DNA of 64,000 nt, from the NCBI GenBank assembly GCA_044869805.1, contig JBIOXV010000180.1, forward strand, positions 1 to 64,000. Direction: 5' to 3'. The position numbers and the translations under genes were made by a program. The notes under the pieces were generated by a model. It did not search any database and was not told the origin of the DNA. It saw nothing but the letters and a program-made list of their open reading frames with translations. Origin of the DNA: CAWDVR01 sp044869805 (GTDB lineage Bacteria; Acidobacteriota; Thermoanaerobaculia; Multivoradales; SZUA-115). Numbering within the stretch: position 1 is the first letter of the stretch; each line of letters begins with the position of its first letter. Shown piece after piece: positions 28,548 through 37,597 of this stretch.

Positions 28548-29694
28548 GGCGGCCGGCGTGCTGGTGGTGGGCGGCGGGCCGGCGGGCCTCGCCGCCGCCA
28601 TCGCCGCGCGGCAGGCCGGCCTCGGGCCGGTGCGCCTCCTCGACGGCCGCCGGCCGCCGATCGACAAGGCTTGTGGCGAGGGCCTGATGCCGGACGGGCT
28701 CGAGTGCCTGCGCGCATTGGGCGTCGCCACCGACCGCCTGCGCGCCGCTCCCTTCCGCGGCATCCGCTACCTGGTCAACGGCGAAGAGGGCGAGGACGGC
28801 ATCGTGGCCGAGGGGCGCTTTCCGCGCGGCGCCGGCCTCGGGGTGCGGCGCACGGACCTGCACCAGGCGCTGGTCGCGCGCGCGGAGGAGGCGGGAGTCG
28901 AGCTCGAGTGGGACGTCAAGGTCACCGGCCTCGCCGGCGTGGAGCGTGGCGGCGGCAGCGTCGAGACCGACGGCGGTCTCCACTCGGCGCGCTGGATCGT
29001 GGCCGCTGATGGCCTCCACTCTCGGCTGCGGCAATGGGCCGGCCTCGAGCGGCCGCCGGGCTCCGATCTAGCCGCGCGCCGCTTCGGTGTGCGCCGGCAC
29101 TTCCGCACCGTGCCCTGGGCCGATGTCGTCGAAGTCTACTGGGTGGACGGCGCCGAGGCCTACGTCACTCCGGTGGCGGCGGACGAGGTGGGCGTGGCGC
29201 TGCTGTGGAGCGGCGGCACGGCGCGCTTCGACGAGCTGCTGGCACGCTTTCCCGCGCTCGCGGCGCGGCTCGACGGCGTCCCCGTCACCTCCCGCGACCG
29301 CGGAGCCGGGCCACTCCTGCAGCGCGTGCGGGGCGTGACCCGCGGCTGCCTGGCGCTGATCGGGGACGCCTCGGGCTACGTCGACGCGATCACCGGCGAG
29401 GGCCTGTCGCTCGCCTTCCACCAGGCGAGCGCCCTAGCCCGGGCCATGGCGGCGGGCGACCTCGCCGCCTACGAGCGCGCCCACGCCCGAATCGGCCGGC
29501 TGCCGAACGGCATCACCCGCCTGGTGCTGGCCATAGAGCGCCGGCCGCGCCTGCGCCGGCGGGTGATACGAGCCCTGGCCGCGGAGCCGGCGCTCTTCTC
29601 CCGCCTCCTCGCCATCCATACCCGGGCCCTGCCGCTGCGGCGCCTGGGCCTGCCGAACGTCCTGCGCCTGGCATGGCGTTTGGCAGGGCTGTGA
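28540..29694 (+). CDS. FAD-dependent oxidoreductase (geranylgeranyl reductase/hydroxylase-like)
   Basis: 384-residue flavoprotein with the N-terminal FAD motif VVGGGPAGLAAAIAA, the GEGLMPDGL segment typical of geranylgeranyl reductase/halogenase-like enzymes, the internal ADGLHSRLR (DG motif) and the C-terminal ALIGDASGYVDAITGEGLSLAF. In srs-type phenolic-lipid pathways a flavin hydroxylase oxidises the methylated resorcinol to a quinone, a role that would fit. ATG overlaps the ligase stop by 8 bases. A substrate with a polyprenyl chain is an alternative. Confidence 0.85.
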   Translation: MPEAAGVLVVGGGPAGLAAAIAARQAGLGPVRLLDGRRPPIDKACGEGLMPDGLECLRALGVATDRLRAAPFRGIRYLVNGEEGEDGIVAEGRFPRGAGLGVRRTDLHQALVARAEEAGVELEWDVKVTGLAGVERGGGSVETDGGLHSARWIVAADGLHSRLRQWAGLERPPGSDLAARRFGVRRHFRTVPWADVVEVYWVDGAEAYVTPVAADEVGVALLWSGGTARFDELLARFPALAARLDGVPVTSRDRGAGPLLQRVRGVTRGCLALIGDASGYVDAITGEGLSLAFHQASALARAMAAGDLAAYERAHARIGRLPNGITRLVLAIERRPRLRRRVIRALAAEPALFSRLLAIHTRALPLRRLGLPNVLRLAWRLAGL

Positions 29695-29748
29695 GAGGTG
29701 GTGGCCCGGTACAATCCGCGGCCACGCCAGCTCAGCGGAGGTAACGCG

Positions 29749-30366
29749 ATGCGATTCTCTCGATCCTCGAAGCGACTTCTCAGGCGTGATTCTCCCAAGC
29801 AACTCCTTCCCGGCCTGTTGGCCGCCGCCTTGCTCACGCTTTCGCTCCCCGCCTCGGCCGCGGAGCGCACCGTCACCCTCGATCCGGAGAAGACCAAGAT
29901 CTCCTTCTCGCTGGGCGCGGTGATGCACACCGTGCACGGCACGCTGAAGCTCGAGAGCGGCGAGGTGCGCTTCAACCCGGAGACGGGGGCGGCCTCGGGG
30001 CGGGTGGTAGTGAGCGCCAAGAGCGCCAACACCGGCAACAAGGGCCGCGACGCGGACATGCACGCCAAGGTGCTCGAGAGCGGCAAGTACCCGCAGTTCG
30101 TGCTCGAGGTGGCGCGAATCGAAGGACGGCTCGATCCGAGCGGCACCTCGAAGCTCACCATCAAAGGTAAGCTCGCCATCCACGGTGCCACGCACGAGGT
30201 CGCCTGGCCGGCCGAGGTGACGGTCGAGGGCGGCAGCGTGCGGGCCAAGGCGAGCTTCAAGATCCCCTACGTGGCGTGGGGCATGAAGGACCCGAGCGGC
30301 GCCGTGCTGCGCGTCGCCAAAGAAGTGCCGGTGACCGTCGAGGCGGTCGGCAAGATCTCGTCCTAG
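29749..30366 (+). CDS. YceI-family secreted lipid-binding protein
   Basis: 205-residue protein with a signal peptide (basic n-region, then LLPGLLAAALLTLSLPASA) and the YceI lipocalin-like barrel, with family landmarks VVSAKSANTGNKGRDADMHAKVLESGKYPQ and LTIKGKLAIHGATHEV. YceI proteins bind polyisoprenoid or other amphiphilic lipids in the periplasm. The ATG at 29749 is chosen because GGAGG precedes it by 6 bases and the signal peptide begins there; TACAAT at 29710 is a possible -10 box. Position after a phenolic-lipid cluster and before an MMPL exporter suggests lipid handling. Confidence 0.88.
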   Translation: MRFSRSSKRLLRRDSPKQLLPGLLAAALLTLSLPASAAERTVTLDPEKTKISFSLGAVMHTVHGTLKLESGEVRFNPETGAASGRVVVSAKSANTGNKGRDADMHAKVLESGKYPQFVLEVARIEGRLDPSGTSKLTIKGKLAIHGATHEVAWPAEVTVEGGSVRAKASFKIPYVAWGMKDPSGAVLRVAKEVPVTVEAVGKISS

Positions 30367-30393
30367 AGTCCCTCCGCGACCGCCTCCGCCTCC

Positions 30394-32646
30394 ATGCCGA
30401 CGCGCGCTCTCCGCCTGCTCCGCTGGCTGCTCGGCCACCGCGGGAGCGTGCTCGCCGTCTTCGCCCTGGCGACCCTCGCCATGGTGCCGGGGGTGCTGCG
30501 CCTCGAGACCGACAACTCGCCCGAGGTCTTCTACCTCCAGGGCAGCGAGGCGCTGGCCAAGTACCGCGCCCTGCGCAGCGAGTTCGGCAGCGACGAGGTG
30601 GTGCGCATCGTGGCCGTGGGGCCCGGCCTGTGGAGCGCCGCGGGGCTCGCCTGGCTGGGCCGGACCGAGGAAGCGGCGAAGGGCCTGCCCGGCATCGAGG
30701 CGGTGAGCGGCCTCGCCGGCCGCCACCGCTGGTCGCTCCCCGCCTGGCCGCCCGCCGACCCGGAGGCCTTCCGCCGCATGGCGCTCGCCGACCCGCTGGA
30801 CCGCCAGCTCGGCTGGATCGACGCCCGGGGCGAGGCGGCGACGGTGATCACCGTGCTGGCGCCGGGCGCGCCGCGGCAGACGGCGCAGTCGCTCGCCGCG
30901 CTGCGCGAGCTCACGGCGGCGCCGCCGGCCGGCGTCGAGACGCGGCTGGTGGGCCTGCCGGTGGTGGACGAGGTGCTGGACGGCTCCTCGCGCGAGATCG
31001 AGCAGCGCTTCTTCCCTCTCCTCGTGCTCTTCTCGCTGGTGCTCCTGGCCCTGACCTTTCGCAGCGCCGCTTGCGTGGCCGCGCCGCTCCTCTTCGTGGC
31101 TGCCTGCGAGCTCTTGACTCTGGGGCCGATGGGCTACCTGGGCGTCAAGCTCAACCTGGTGCTGGTGGTGCTGCCGCCGCTCGCCTTCGTCATCGGCTTG
31201 GCCACGGTGGTGCACGTGCTGATGCGCTACCGCGAGCTCCTGGGCGAGGGATTGGCACCGGACGACGCCATGGTCGAGACCTACCGCGACAAGGGCTGGG
31301 CGGTGTTCTGGACCGGGGTCACCACCCTGGTGGGCTTCGGCTCGCTGGTGACCAGTACGGTGGGGCCGGTCAAGACGCTGGGTCTGTGGTCGTCGGTGGC
31401 GATCGCCGTGCAGACGGTGGCGGCGGTGACCCTCTGCCCGGTGCTGCTCGCCTCCTGGCTGGGCACGCACTGGAAGGGCTCGCGGCCGATCGAGGCGCTC
31501 GCCCGCCGGCTCGGCCGCCGCTGGGCCGAGGGCTCGGCGCGCCGGCGGCTGCCGTTGTTGGGTGCGACGGCGCTGGTGGCGCTGGTGGCGGCCGCGGGCC
31601 TGCCCCGGCTGCGCATCGAGAGCGACGTCCTCACCTACCTGCCGGCCGATCATCCGGTGCGCGCCTCGATCGCCGATCTGGAAGCGCGGGGCATCGGCCC
31701 GGCCGCCGTCGAGCTGGTGCTGTCGCTACCCCAAGGGATCGAGGGCGCGAGCTTCCGCGCGCCCCACGCGCTGCTGCGGCTCGCCTCGCTCACCGCCTCG
31801 CTGCGGCGCGATCCCATGGTGCTGGGCGCGGTCGGCGCCGGCGAGGTGGCCGCGGCCGCCCGGCAGGCGGCGGGCCTCGCTGCCGGCCCCCTGACCGCTG
31901 GGCCACTGACCGGGAGCCTCGGCGCCCTGGCGGCCGAGCGCGCCCTCGACGACGCCCTCGCCCCCTTCGTGAGCCCGGACGGCAGGAGGGCGCGGCTGAC
32001 GCTGTTCGTGCCCATCACCGGCTTCGACCGCCTCGACCCGCTGACCCGGAGCGCTCTCGAGACCGCCCGCCAGGCCTTTCCGCAGGCCGCCGTGGAGGTC
32101 ACGGGACAGCATCCGCTGCTGCTCGAGACGCAGCGCCAGCTCCTTTCGACCCTCACCAGCTCCTTCGCCCTGACGCTGGTCTGCGTAGCGCTGATCCTGC
32201 GCTACTTGGTGGGAGACCGCACCCTGGCGATCGCCGCGCTGGTGCCCAACGTGTGGCCGGTGCTCGGCGTGCTGGGGGCCATGGGCTGGTTCGGGGTACC
32301 GCTCGACGTCGCCACCGTGATGGTGGCCGCGGTGGTGCTCGGCCTGGCGGTGGACGACACCATCCACACCCTCGGCCACTTCCGCGAGCTGGCGCCCAAG
32401 GTCGGGCGCTTCGAGGCGGTGGCCTCGACGCTCCACCACACGGCCGGGGCTTACCTGCTCACCGGCGTCATGCTGATCGCCGGCTTCGGGGTCTGCGCGC
32501 TGTCGAGCTTCGCGCCCACGGCGCGCTTCGGGCTGCTGTCGGCGGCCGGGATCCTGCTCGCCGTGATCGGCGACCTCTTCCTGGTGCCGGCGCTGCTGGG
32601 CGCGCCGGAAAAGCGCGCGCCCAACCCCGGCCGGAGCGTCGCCTAG
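30394..32646 (+). CDS. MMPL/RND-superfamily lipid exporter
   Basis: 750-residue RND-type permease with two homologous halves: a first helix at about residues 18-36, a large periplasmic loop, a cluster of five helices (about 205-360), then a second helix near 390, a second loop and five more helices. The proton-relay region is GLAVDDTIHTLGHFRE in the second half. Such proteins export hydrophobic lipids (hopanoids, polyketide lipids, mycolates). Located 27 bases after the YceI gene. Its stop codon overlaps that of the convergent PKD gene. Confidence 0.85.
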   Translation: MPTRALRLLRWLLGHRGSVLAVFALATLAMVPGVLRLETDNSPEVFYLQGSEALAKYRALRSEFGSDEVVRIVAVGPGLWSAAGLAWLGRTEEAAKGLPGIEAVSGLAGRHRWSLPAWPPADPEAFRRMALADPLDRQLGWIDARGEAATVITVLAPGAPRQTAQSLAALRELTAAPPAGVETRLVGLPVVDEVLDGSSREIEQRFFPLLVLFSLVLLALTFRSAACVAAPLLFVAACELLTLGPMGYLGVKLNLVLVVLPPLAFVIGLATVVHVLMRYRELLGEGLAPDDAMVETYRDKGWAVFWTGVTTLVGFGSLVTSTVGPVKTLGLWSSVAIAVQTVAAVTLCPVLLASWLGTHWKGSRPIEALARRLGRRWAEGSARRRLPLLGATALVALVAAAGLPRLRIESDVLTYLPADHPVRASIADLEARGIGPAAVELVLSLPQGIEGASFRAPHALLRLASLTASLRRDPMVLGAVGAGEVAAAARQAAGLAAGPLTAGPLTGSLGALAAERALDDALAPFVSPDGRRARLTLFVPITGFDRLDPLTRSALETARQAFPQAAVEVTGQHPLLLETQRQLLSTLTSSFALTLVCVALILRYLVGDRTLAIAALVPNVWPVLGVLGAMGWFGVPLDVATVMVAAVVLGLAVDDTIHTLGHFRELAPKVGRFEAVASTLHHTAGAYLLTGVMLIAGFGVCALSSFAPTARFGLLSAAGILLAVIGDLFLVPALLGAPEKRAPNPGRSVA

Positions 32647-35462
32647 TCAATCACCGTGGACCAGAGGAGCATGTCGCCGCTCTCGAAGCCGTCGGCGAAC
32701 ACGCCCGCGGCGCCGGCGACGATCGTTACCTGGGCCGAGCCCGCGGTGCCCGGGCAGGCGCCGTTGGCGGCGGTGGCGGTCAGGGTGCGGATGCCGTCGG
32801 TCGAGTAGGTGACGGTGATGCTGGCGCCCGTGTCCGAGCCCACGATCGCCCCGTGGTTGGCGTCGCCGATATTCCAGGTGTAGGCGGTGGGCGGCGGCGT
32901 GCAGTTGCTCGCCGCGGCGGTCGCCACCAGCTCCAGCCCGACCTCTCCCTGGCCCGGGGTGGTGACGTCGACGTCCGGCGCGCCGCCGTCGCCGACGAAG
33001 ATCAGATCGTCGTGGGTGTAGACGCTCTCGATCGCCGCCCGCCGCACGCGCAGCTTCGGCTCGAAGGTGCCCTCGTCGGCATAGGCGTGGCTGTTGACGG
33101 GAGAGGTGTGGCCGCTGTCCTCGTAGGTGCCGTCGCCGTCCCAGTCATAGTCCCAGAAGTCGGGATCTCCGCTCGAGGAGTCGAGGAAGGTGATCGGCTG
33201 ATCGACGTCGACGAAGCAGCCGACGCCGGTGCAGAACAGGCCCTCCTGCGAGAAGCCGGCCACCAGCGGCGTGGTGTTGGGGATCGACACCGTGGTCTCC
33301 TGGCTGGTGATCGCCCCCTGCTGGCAGTTGCGGATCTCGACCGTCACGTCGTAGACGCCCTCGTCGTCGTAGGTGTGGGTGGGCTGCGGCCCGTTGACCG
33401 AGTCGGAGGTCCACACCGGCGTGGTGCCGTCGCCGAAGTCCCAGCGCCATTCGGTGGCGCCAAGGCTCTGGATGCGGAACTGCACCAGCCCGCTGCCGAA
33501 CGGCGGGCCGTTCAAGGTCTCGGGCGCGTCGCCGGGCGAGGTGAAGTCGAGGCTCGGCAGGCCGTTGACGGTGACCGCAGGGCTGGTGGCGTTGTCCGAG
33601 CCGGCGGAGTTCGACACCGTGACCGTGGCGGTATAGGCGCCGGGCGTGGCCGAGGCGGTGTTCCACAGGAACGGGTTGACGTTGCCGCCGCTCGCCACCA
33701 GGCCGCCGACCGAGTTGCGCACCTGCCAGGCGAAAGTGATGGGCGCCAGGCCGCTCACCCCGGAAGCCTGGAAGGAGACGTTCTGGCACACCAGTGCCGG
33801 GCTCGGCGTGCCCGCGGCGGTGCCCACCTGCGCCGCCGGGTCGAGCACGGTGACGGTCTGCGAGGCGGGTGTGGAGGAGCCTTGCGAGTTGGTGGCCACC
33901 AGGGTCACCGCCTTGCCGCCCACCGAGTTGAACACCACGTTCGCCGGGTTCTGCGCCGTCGAGCTCGAAGGCGTGGCGCCGGAGAAGGTCCACGCCCACT
34001 GGTTGGGCACCCCGGTCGACTGGTCGGTGAAGTCGATCGGCTCGCCGCGGTAGACCTGCGACGGGGTATAGCCGAAGGCCGCCGCCGGCGGGCCGCCGGT
34101 GGTCAGCTCGTGGATGTCGAAGAGGGTGTAGGCCGAACGGTAGAAGTACTTGCCCGCGAACTTGCCCACGCGCGGGTTGACGAAGTTGAAGCCGGTGGGG
34201 TTGCGGCGGTAGTACCAGCCCCAGTAGCCGGTCTGCTGGCCGCCGACCAGGCCCGCCGGCGGCGTGACGTCGAAGGCCGCCGCCGGGTTCGAGACGTCGT
34301 AGAGCCAGTCGTTCTGGAGGCCGCTGCCGCAGCGGTCGTCCGAGCCCAGGAACAGGAAGTCGCGGCCGCTGCCCTGCGAGTCGGTCAGGAAGTACTCGCT
34401 CGAGGTGCCCGGCAGGCTGCTGCGCGTCCACACCGGGGCCGGGGCGGAGGCCGGGCAGGAGGCGCCGGCGATGCAGCTCACGTCGTAGATGCGCGCCTGC
34501 GTGGTGTTGCCGGCGGTGACCACCCGCGTCCCCAGGTAGTAGCTCGAGCCCTTGCGCCACAGCGCCACGCCGTGCACGAACTCGGTGGGCAGCCACGAGG
34601 CCATCAGCGTCGGGCTTGCCGGGTTGGAGACCTTCCACAGCTCGAAGCCGCGGGCGAAAAGCCCGGAAGAAGCGGCCACCCAGTGCTGGGCCCCGGTGGC
34701 GTCTCCGGCGCCGTCGACGAAACTGAAGCCCGAGCGCGATCCCAGGCGGCCGACGTAGGCCCCGCAGCCGGTCTGCCCCGGCGTCTCCTCGGTGCACACG
34801 CCCGTCAGGTTGGCCGCCGCCGTCATGTTGTAGGCCAGCAGGCCCGAGGTTCGGGTCGCGGCGAAGGCGTAGTTGGTGCTGTTGATGCGGCCGGCGTAGA
34901 CCTGCGGCACTTCCTTGGCGATGTCGGCATAGCGGGCCGGGCTCTGGTCGGTCTTGTTGGTGGTGTTGAAGATCGACAGCCCGCCGTCGCCGGCCAGCGC
35001 CACCGCCAGCACGGTGTCGATGCCGGGCGGCGCGTCGAGATCCCGCACCGGGTCGCCGACGTGAGGGTCGCTCGGCCAGTGCGGGAACTTGGTGCGGCCA
35101 TAGACCTTGACCCGCACCGGCTGCGCCGGGGTGGTGCGGGCGTCCCAGATCTGAAATCCGTGGTTGATGGCGGCGAAGATCCAGCCGTTCTCGATGTCGA
35201 CCGACATCCAGTGCGGCTCGTTCTCGCCCGGGGGGTCGTCGAACTCGTCGAAGTCGGTGTTGTCGCGGTCGGCCGGGAGCTGGCCGGTGTCGGTGGGCTT
35301 GAGCTCGCCCCACAGCGCCGCGGGCACCGCGGAGGCGGGAGCGCGGCAGGTCAGGAACTGGCAGGTGAGGTCCGCGCTGCACTGAGCGGCTGCGGGAGCA
35401 CTAAACCAAGCGGGTAGACCCAGGAGCAGCATCCCTGCTGCCAGCAGAAAGCGCGAGCGCAT
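32643..35462 (-). CDS. Large secreted PKD-domain protein with GFESGD C-terminal tail
   Basis: 939-residue exported protein. A signal peptide (RSRFLLAAGMLLLGLPAWFSAPAAA) leads into a region of about 400 residues with LVIVD-like beta-propeller repeats (WIFAAINHGFQIWD, GLSIFNTTN, GFELWKVSNPASP). PKD-type Ig-like domains follow, with motifs such as WRWDFGDGTTP and HTYDDEGVYDVTV, and it ends ADGFESGDMLLWS. That last motif recurs at the C-termini of secreted proteins in several Gram-negative phyla and may be a sorting or display tag. Cysteine pairs suggest disulfides. ATG at 35462 follows GAGGGACGCCAC. Function unknown; likely surface binding. Confidence 0.82.
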   Translation of the reverse strand: MRSRFLLAAGMLLLGLPAWFSAPAAAQCSADLTCQFLTCRAPASAVPAALWGELKPTDTGQLPADRDNTDFDEFDDPPGENEPHWMSVDIENGWIFAAINHGFQIWDARTTPAQPVRVKVYGRTKFPHWPSDPHVGDPVRDLDAPPGIDTVLAVALAGDGGLSIFNTTNKTDQSPARYADIAKEVPQVYAGRINSTNYAFAATRTSGLLAYNMTAAANLTGVCTEETPGQTGCGAYVGRLGSRSGFSFVDGAGDATGAQHWVAASSGLFARGFELWKVSNPASPTLMASWLPTEFVHGVALWRKGSSYYLGTRVVTAGNTTQARIYDVSCIAGASCPASAPAPVWTRSSLPGTSSEYFLTDSQGSGRDFLFLGSDDRCGSGLQNDWLYDVSNPAAAFDVTPPAGLVGGQQTGYWGWYYRRNPTGFNFVNPRVGKFAGKYFYRSAYTLFDIHELTTGGPPAAAFGYTPSQVYRGEPIDFTDQSTGVPNQWAWTFSGATPSSSTAQNPANVVFNSVGGKAVTLVATNSQGSSTPASQTVTVLDPAAQVGTAAGTPSPALVCQNVSFQASGVSGLAPITFAWQVRNSVGGLVASGGNVNPFLWNTASATPGAYTATVTVSNSAGSDNATSPAVTVNGLPSLDFTSPGDAPETLNGPPFGSGLVQFRIQSLGATEWRWDFGDGTTPVWTSDSVNGPQPTHTYDDEGVYDVTVEIRNCQQGAITSQETTVSIPNTTPLVAGFSQEGLFCTGVGCFVDVDQPITFLDSSSGDPDFWDYDWDGDGTYEDSGHTSPVNSHAYADEGTFEPKLRVRRAAIESVYTHDDLIFVGDGGAPDVDVTTPGQGEVGLELVATAAASNCTPPPTAYTWNIGDANHGAIVGSDTGASITVTYSTDGIRTLTATAANGACPGTAGSAQVTIVAGAAGVFADGFESGDMLLWSTVID

Positions 35463-35796
35463 GTGGCGTCCCTCGTCGAGGAAATGCGGTAAGACCCTAT
35501 CCTCAGCTTGCCGTCGATGCAACTGCCAGGAGAGGAAAGGGCCTCCTGCCCGTCGTCGGATTTGCGCGCCGCGCTCCTGCAATTACGAGGCCACTGGGAG
35601 AAAGCCCCCGCCAGCGGGAAGAACGGGCCGGTGGAGGCCGTTTCAGGCCCTCGTCGCGGCCTCCGGGGCCCAGCGAGGCCCGCGACGACTTTGCTGGGAT
35701 GACATTTCTTGTCAGCCGGGGCGTCCATTTTTGTGCAGTGCCGGAGCCCCTGCGCTACCGGGCAGAGGCAAGAATCTGCGACAATCGCCGATTGCG
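35463..35796. other. 334-base intergenic region with an inverted repeat
   Basis: Divergent spacer between the PKD gene (-) and the B12/radical SAM gene (+). No supported small gene is seen. TGACA-N5-TGTCA at 35700-35714 is a perfect 5+5 inverted repeat about 80 bases before the radical SAM start and could bind a regulator. GACAAT at 35780-35785 may be a -10 box 12 bases before the ATG. Confidence 0.4.
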
Positions 35797-37410
35797 ATGC
35801 AGAGAGCTGCCGCACGATCCGCCGGTGCCCACTCGTGGCAGCCGTTCCGGGCCGCCGAGCGGCCGGTGCGCAGCTTCTCGCCTCACGCCCGGCACTCCCT
35901 CGCCCTCGCCTACGCCAACAGCTACCACGTAGGGATGTCGAGCCTCGGCTTCCAGCGCGTCTACGAGCTGGTGCACGAGCGGCAGGGCTGGGCGGCGGAG
36001 CGCTTCTTCCTGGAAGGCGCCGGCGAGCCGCTCTCGGTCGAGCTCGACACCCCGCTGTCCTCCTTCGGCGCCATCGCCTTCTCGGTTTCCTTCGAAGAGG
36101 ACTACGTCCACCTGCTGCAGATGCTCGACCGCGCCCGCATCCCGCTGCGGCGCAGCGCGCGCGGCCCCTGGCACCCGCTGGTGGTGATGGGCGGCTCCTG
36201 CGCCGCGATCAACCCGCTGGCGATGGCGGAATTCGTCGATGTCTTCGCGCTGGGGGCGGCGGAGAACGTGCTCCCCGCCTTGCTCTCCGCCCTCGAGGAG
36301 GAGACGCGGCACGAGGCGGTGCTCGAGCGGCTGGCCGCCGAGCCGGGCTTCTTCGTGCCGGCCCTCCACCAGCCCGAGGAGGAAGGCTTCGCTGGCAAGC
36401 TCGAGAAGCGTGAGCTCTCCGCCGAGCAGTTCCGGCGCCCGGGCCACCTGCCCACCACGGCGATCGTCACTCCGAGGACCGAGTTCGCCGACAAGTTCCT
36501 GATCGAGATGTCGCGCGGCTGCCCCGAGAAGTGCAAGTACTGCTGGGCCACCTTCGGCATGGGCACCTTCCGCTGGCACCCGAGCGAGTACATCCTCGAT
36601 GCCCTGGAGCGGGCGCGGCCGGTGACCGACCAGGTGGGCTTCCTCGCCACCGCGGTCGGCGACCATCCGGAGATCGAGCGCATCCTGACCGAGGCCAACC
36701 GCCTGGGGTTCCGGAGCTCGGTGTCCTCGATCCGCATCCCGGCGGTGACCCCCGGCGTGCTCGCCGCGCTCCATGCCTCGGGCGACCGCTCGATCACCCT
36801 GGCGCCGGAGACCGGCAACGACGCGCTCCGCGCCCGCATGGGCAAGCCGATCACCAACGCCACGCTGCTCGAGAGAGTGCGCCTGATCTTCGAGCACGGC
36901 TTCACGCAGCTCAAGCTGTACTTCCTGATCGGGCTGCCGGGCGAGACCCAGGAGGACGTGGCGTCGATCCTCGAGCTGGCCGCCGAGGTGCGAGGGATCA
37001 TGCTCGGCTCGGCGGCCAAGACCGGGGTGATGGGCCACCTCCACCTCGGCACCAACATCCTGGTGCCCAAGCCCTACACGCCCTGGCAGCGCGAGCCCAT
37101 GGACGGCGAGCAGAGCCTGGCCGAGAAGATCTCGCTGCTGAAGCGCGGCGTGGCCCGGCTGCCCAACGTATCGCTGGGGCCGATGTCGATCCGCCAGGCC
37201 GTGTGGCAGACCTACATCACCAAGGCTGGAAGCGACGCCGCCCTCGCCCTCGAGCGCGCCGCCCGCGGCCAGCACCTGGCCTCGCTCCTGAGGGAGCTCG
37301 GTCCCGCGATCCGGCCGGTGGTCTTCGACCGCATCGAGGGCGAGTGCCGCTGGCACTTCATGCGCCAGAGAAACACCAGCCTGCCCGACCCGGCGAGCGC
37401 CGGGTTCTAG
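35797..37410 (+). CDS. B12-binding-domain radical SAM protein (TIGR03960-like)
   Basis: 537-residue protein with an N-terminal cobalamin-binding-like Rossmann region (SLALAYANSYHVGMSSLGFQ through VMGGSCAAINPLAMAEFVDVFALGAAE) and a central radical SAM domain with CPEKCKYC (CxxxCxxC), TAVGDHPEI and ITLAPETGNDALRARMGK. It resembles the N-terminal part of the TIGR03960/YgiQ-like family, which is often fused to or followed by a DUF2344 gene; no such neighbour is present. Reaction unknown. ATG chosen because upstream in-frame codons lie in non-coding-like sequence. Confidence 0.82.
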   Translation: MQRAAARSAGAHSWQPFRAAERPVRSFSPHARHSLALAYANSYHVGMSSLGFQRVYELVHERQGWAAERFFLEGAGEPLSVELDTPLSSFGAIAFSVSFEEDYVHLLQMLDRARIPLRRSARGPWHPLVVMGGSCAAINPLAMAEFVDVFALGAAENVLPALLSALEEETRHEAVLERLAAEPGFFVPALHQPEEEGFAGKLEKRELSAEQFRRPGHLPTTAIVTPRTEFADKFLIEMSRGCPEKCKYCWATFGMGTFRWHPSEYILDALERARPVTDQVGFLATAVGDHPEIERILTEANRLGFRSSVSSIRIPAVTPGVLAALHASGDRSITLAPETGNDALRARMGKPITNATLLERVRLIFEHGFTQLKLYFLIGLPGETQEDVASILELAAEVRGIMLGSAAKTGVMGHLHLGTNILVPKPYTPWQREPMDGEQSLAEKISLLKRGVARLPNVSLGPMSIRQAVWQTYITKAGSDAALALERAARGQHLASLLRELGPAIRPVVFDRIEGECRWHFMRQRNTSLPDPASAGF

Positions 37411-37462
37411 ATCTCAGCCGACTTCTGTCGTTTGGAGCTGGCCTCTCGCGAGGCTTCAGAGG

Positions 37463-37547
37463 TGGTGCCGAAGACCGGACTCGAACCGGTACGGATTGCT
37501 CCACACGGCCCTCAACCGTGCGCGTCTACCAATTCCGCCACTTCGGC
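37463..37547 (-). tRNA. tRNA-Leu (anticodon GAG)
   Basis: Minus-strand 85-base cloverleaf including encoded CCA. The acceptor stem GCCGAAG pairs with CTTCGGC, D-arm GCGGAATTGGTAGACGCGC, anticodon stem CACGG/CCGTG with loop TTGAGGG gives anticodon GAG (plus-strand CTC at 37511-37513), a class II variable arm is present, and the T-loop reads GGTTCGAGTCC. It lies just downstream of secG, a common arrangement. Confidence 0.95.
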
Positions 37548-37597
37548 GCGGGGGCAAGTCTAACAGCGGCCCGGACCATGGCCTAGCCGCGGAGCCT

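Noticed and set aside
30276..35417. 1.7-kb-residue-scale open frame on the plus strand over the MMPL gene and antisense to the PKD gene
   Set aside because: It is a shadow of the MMPL and PKD coding frames with biased composition and no domain-like motifs.
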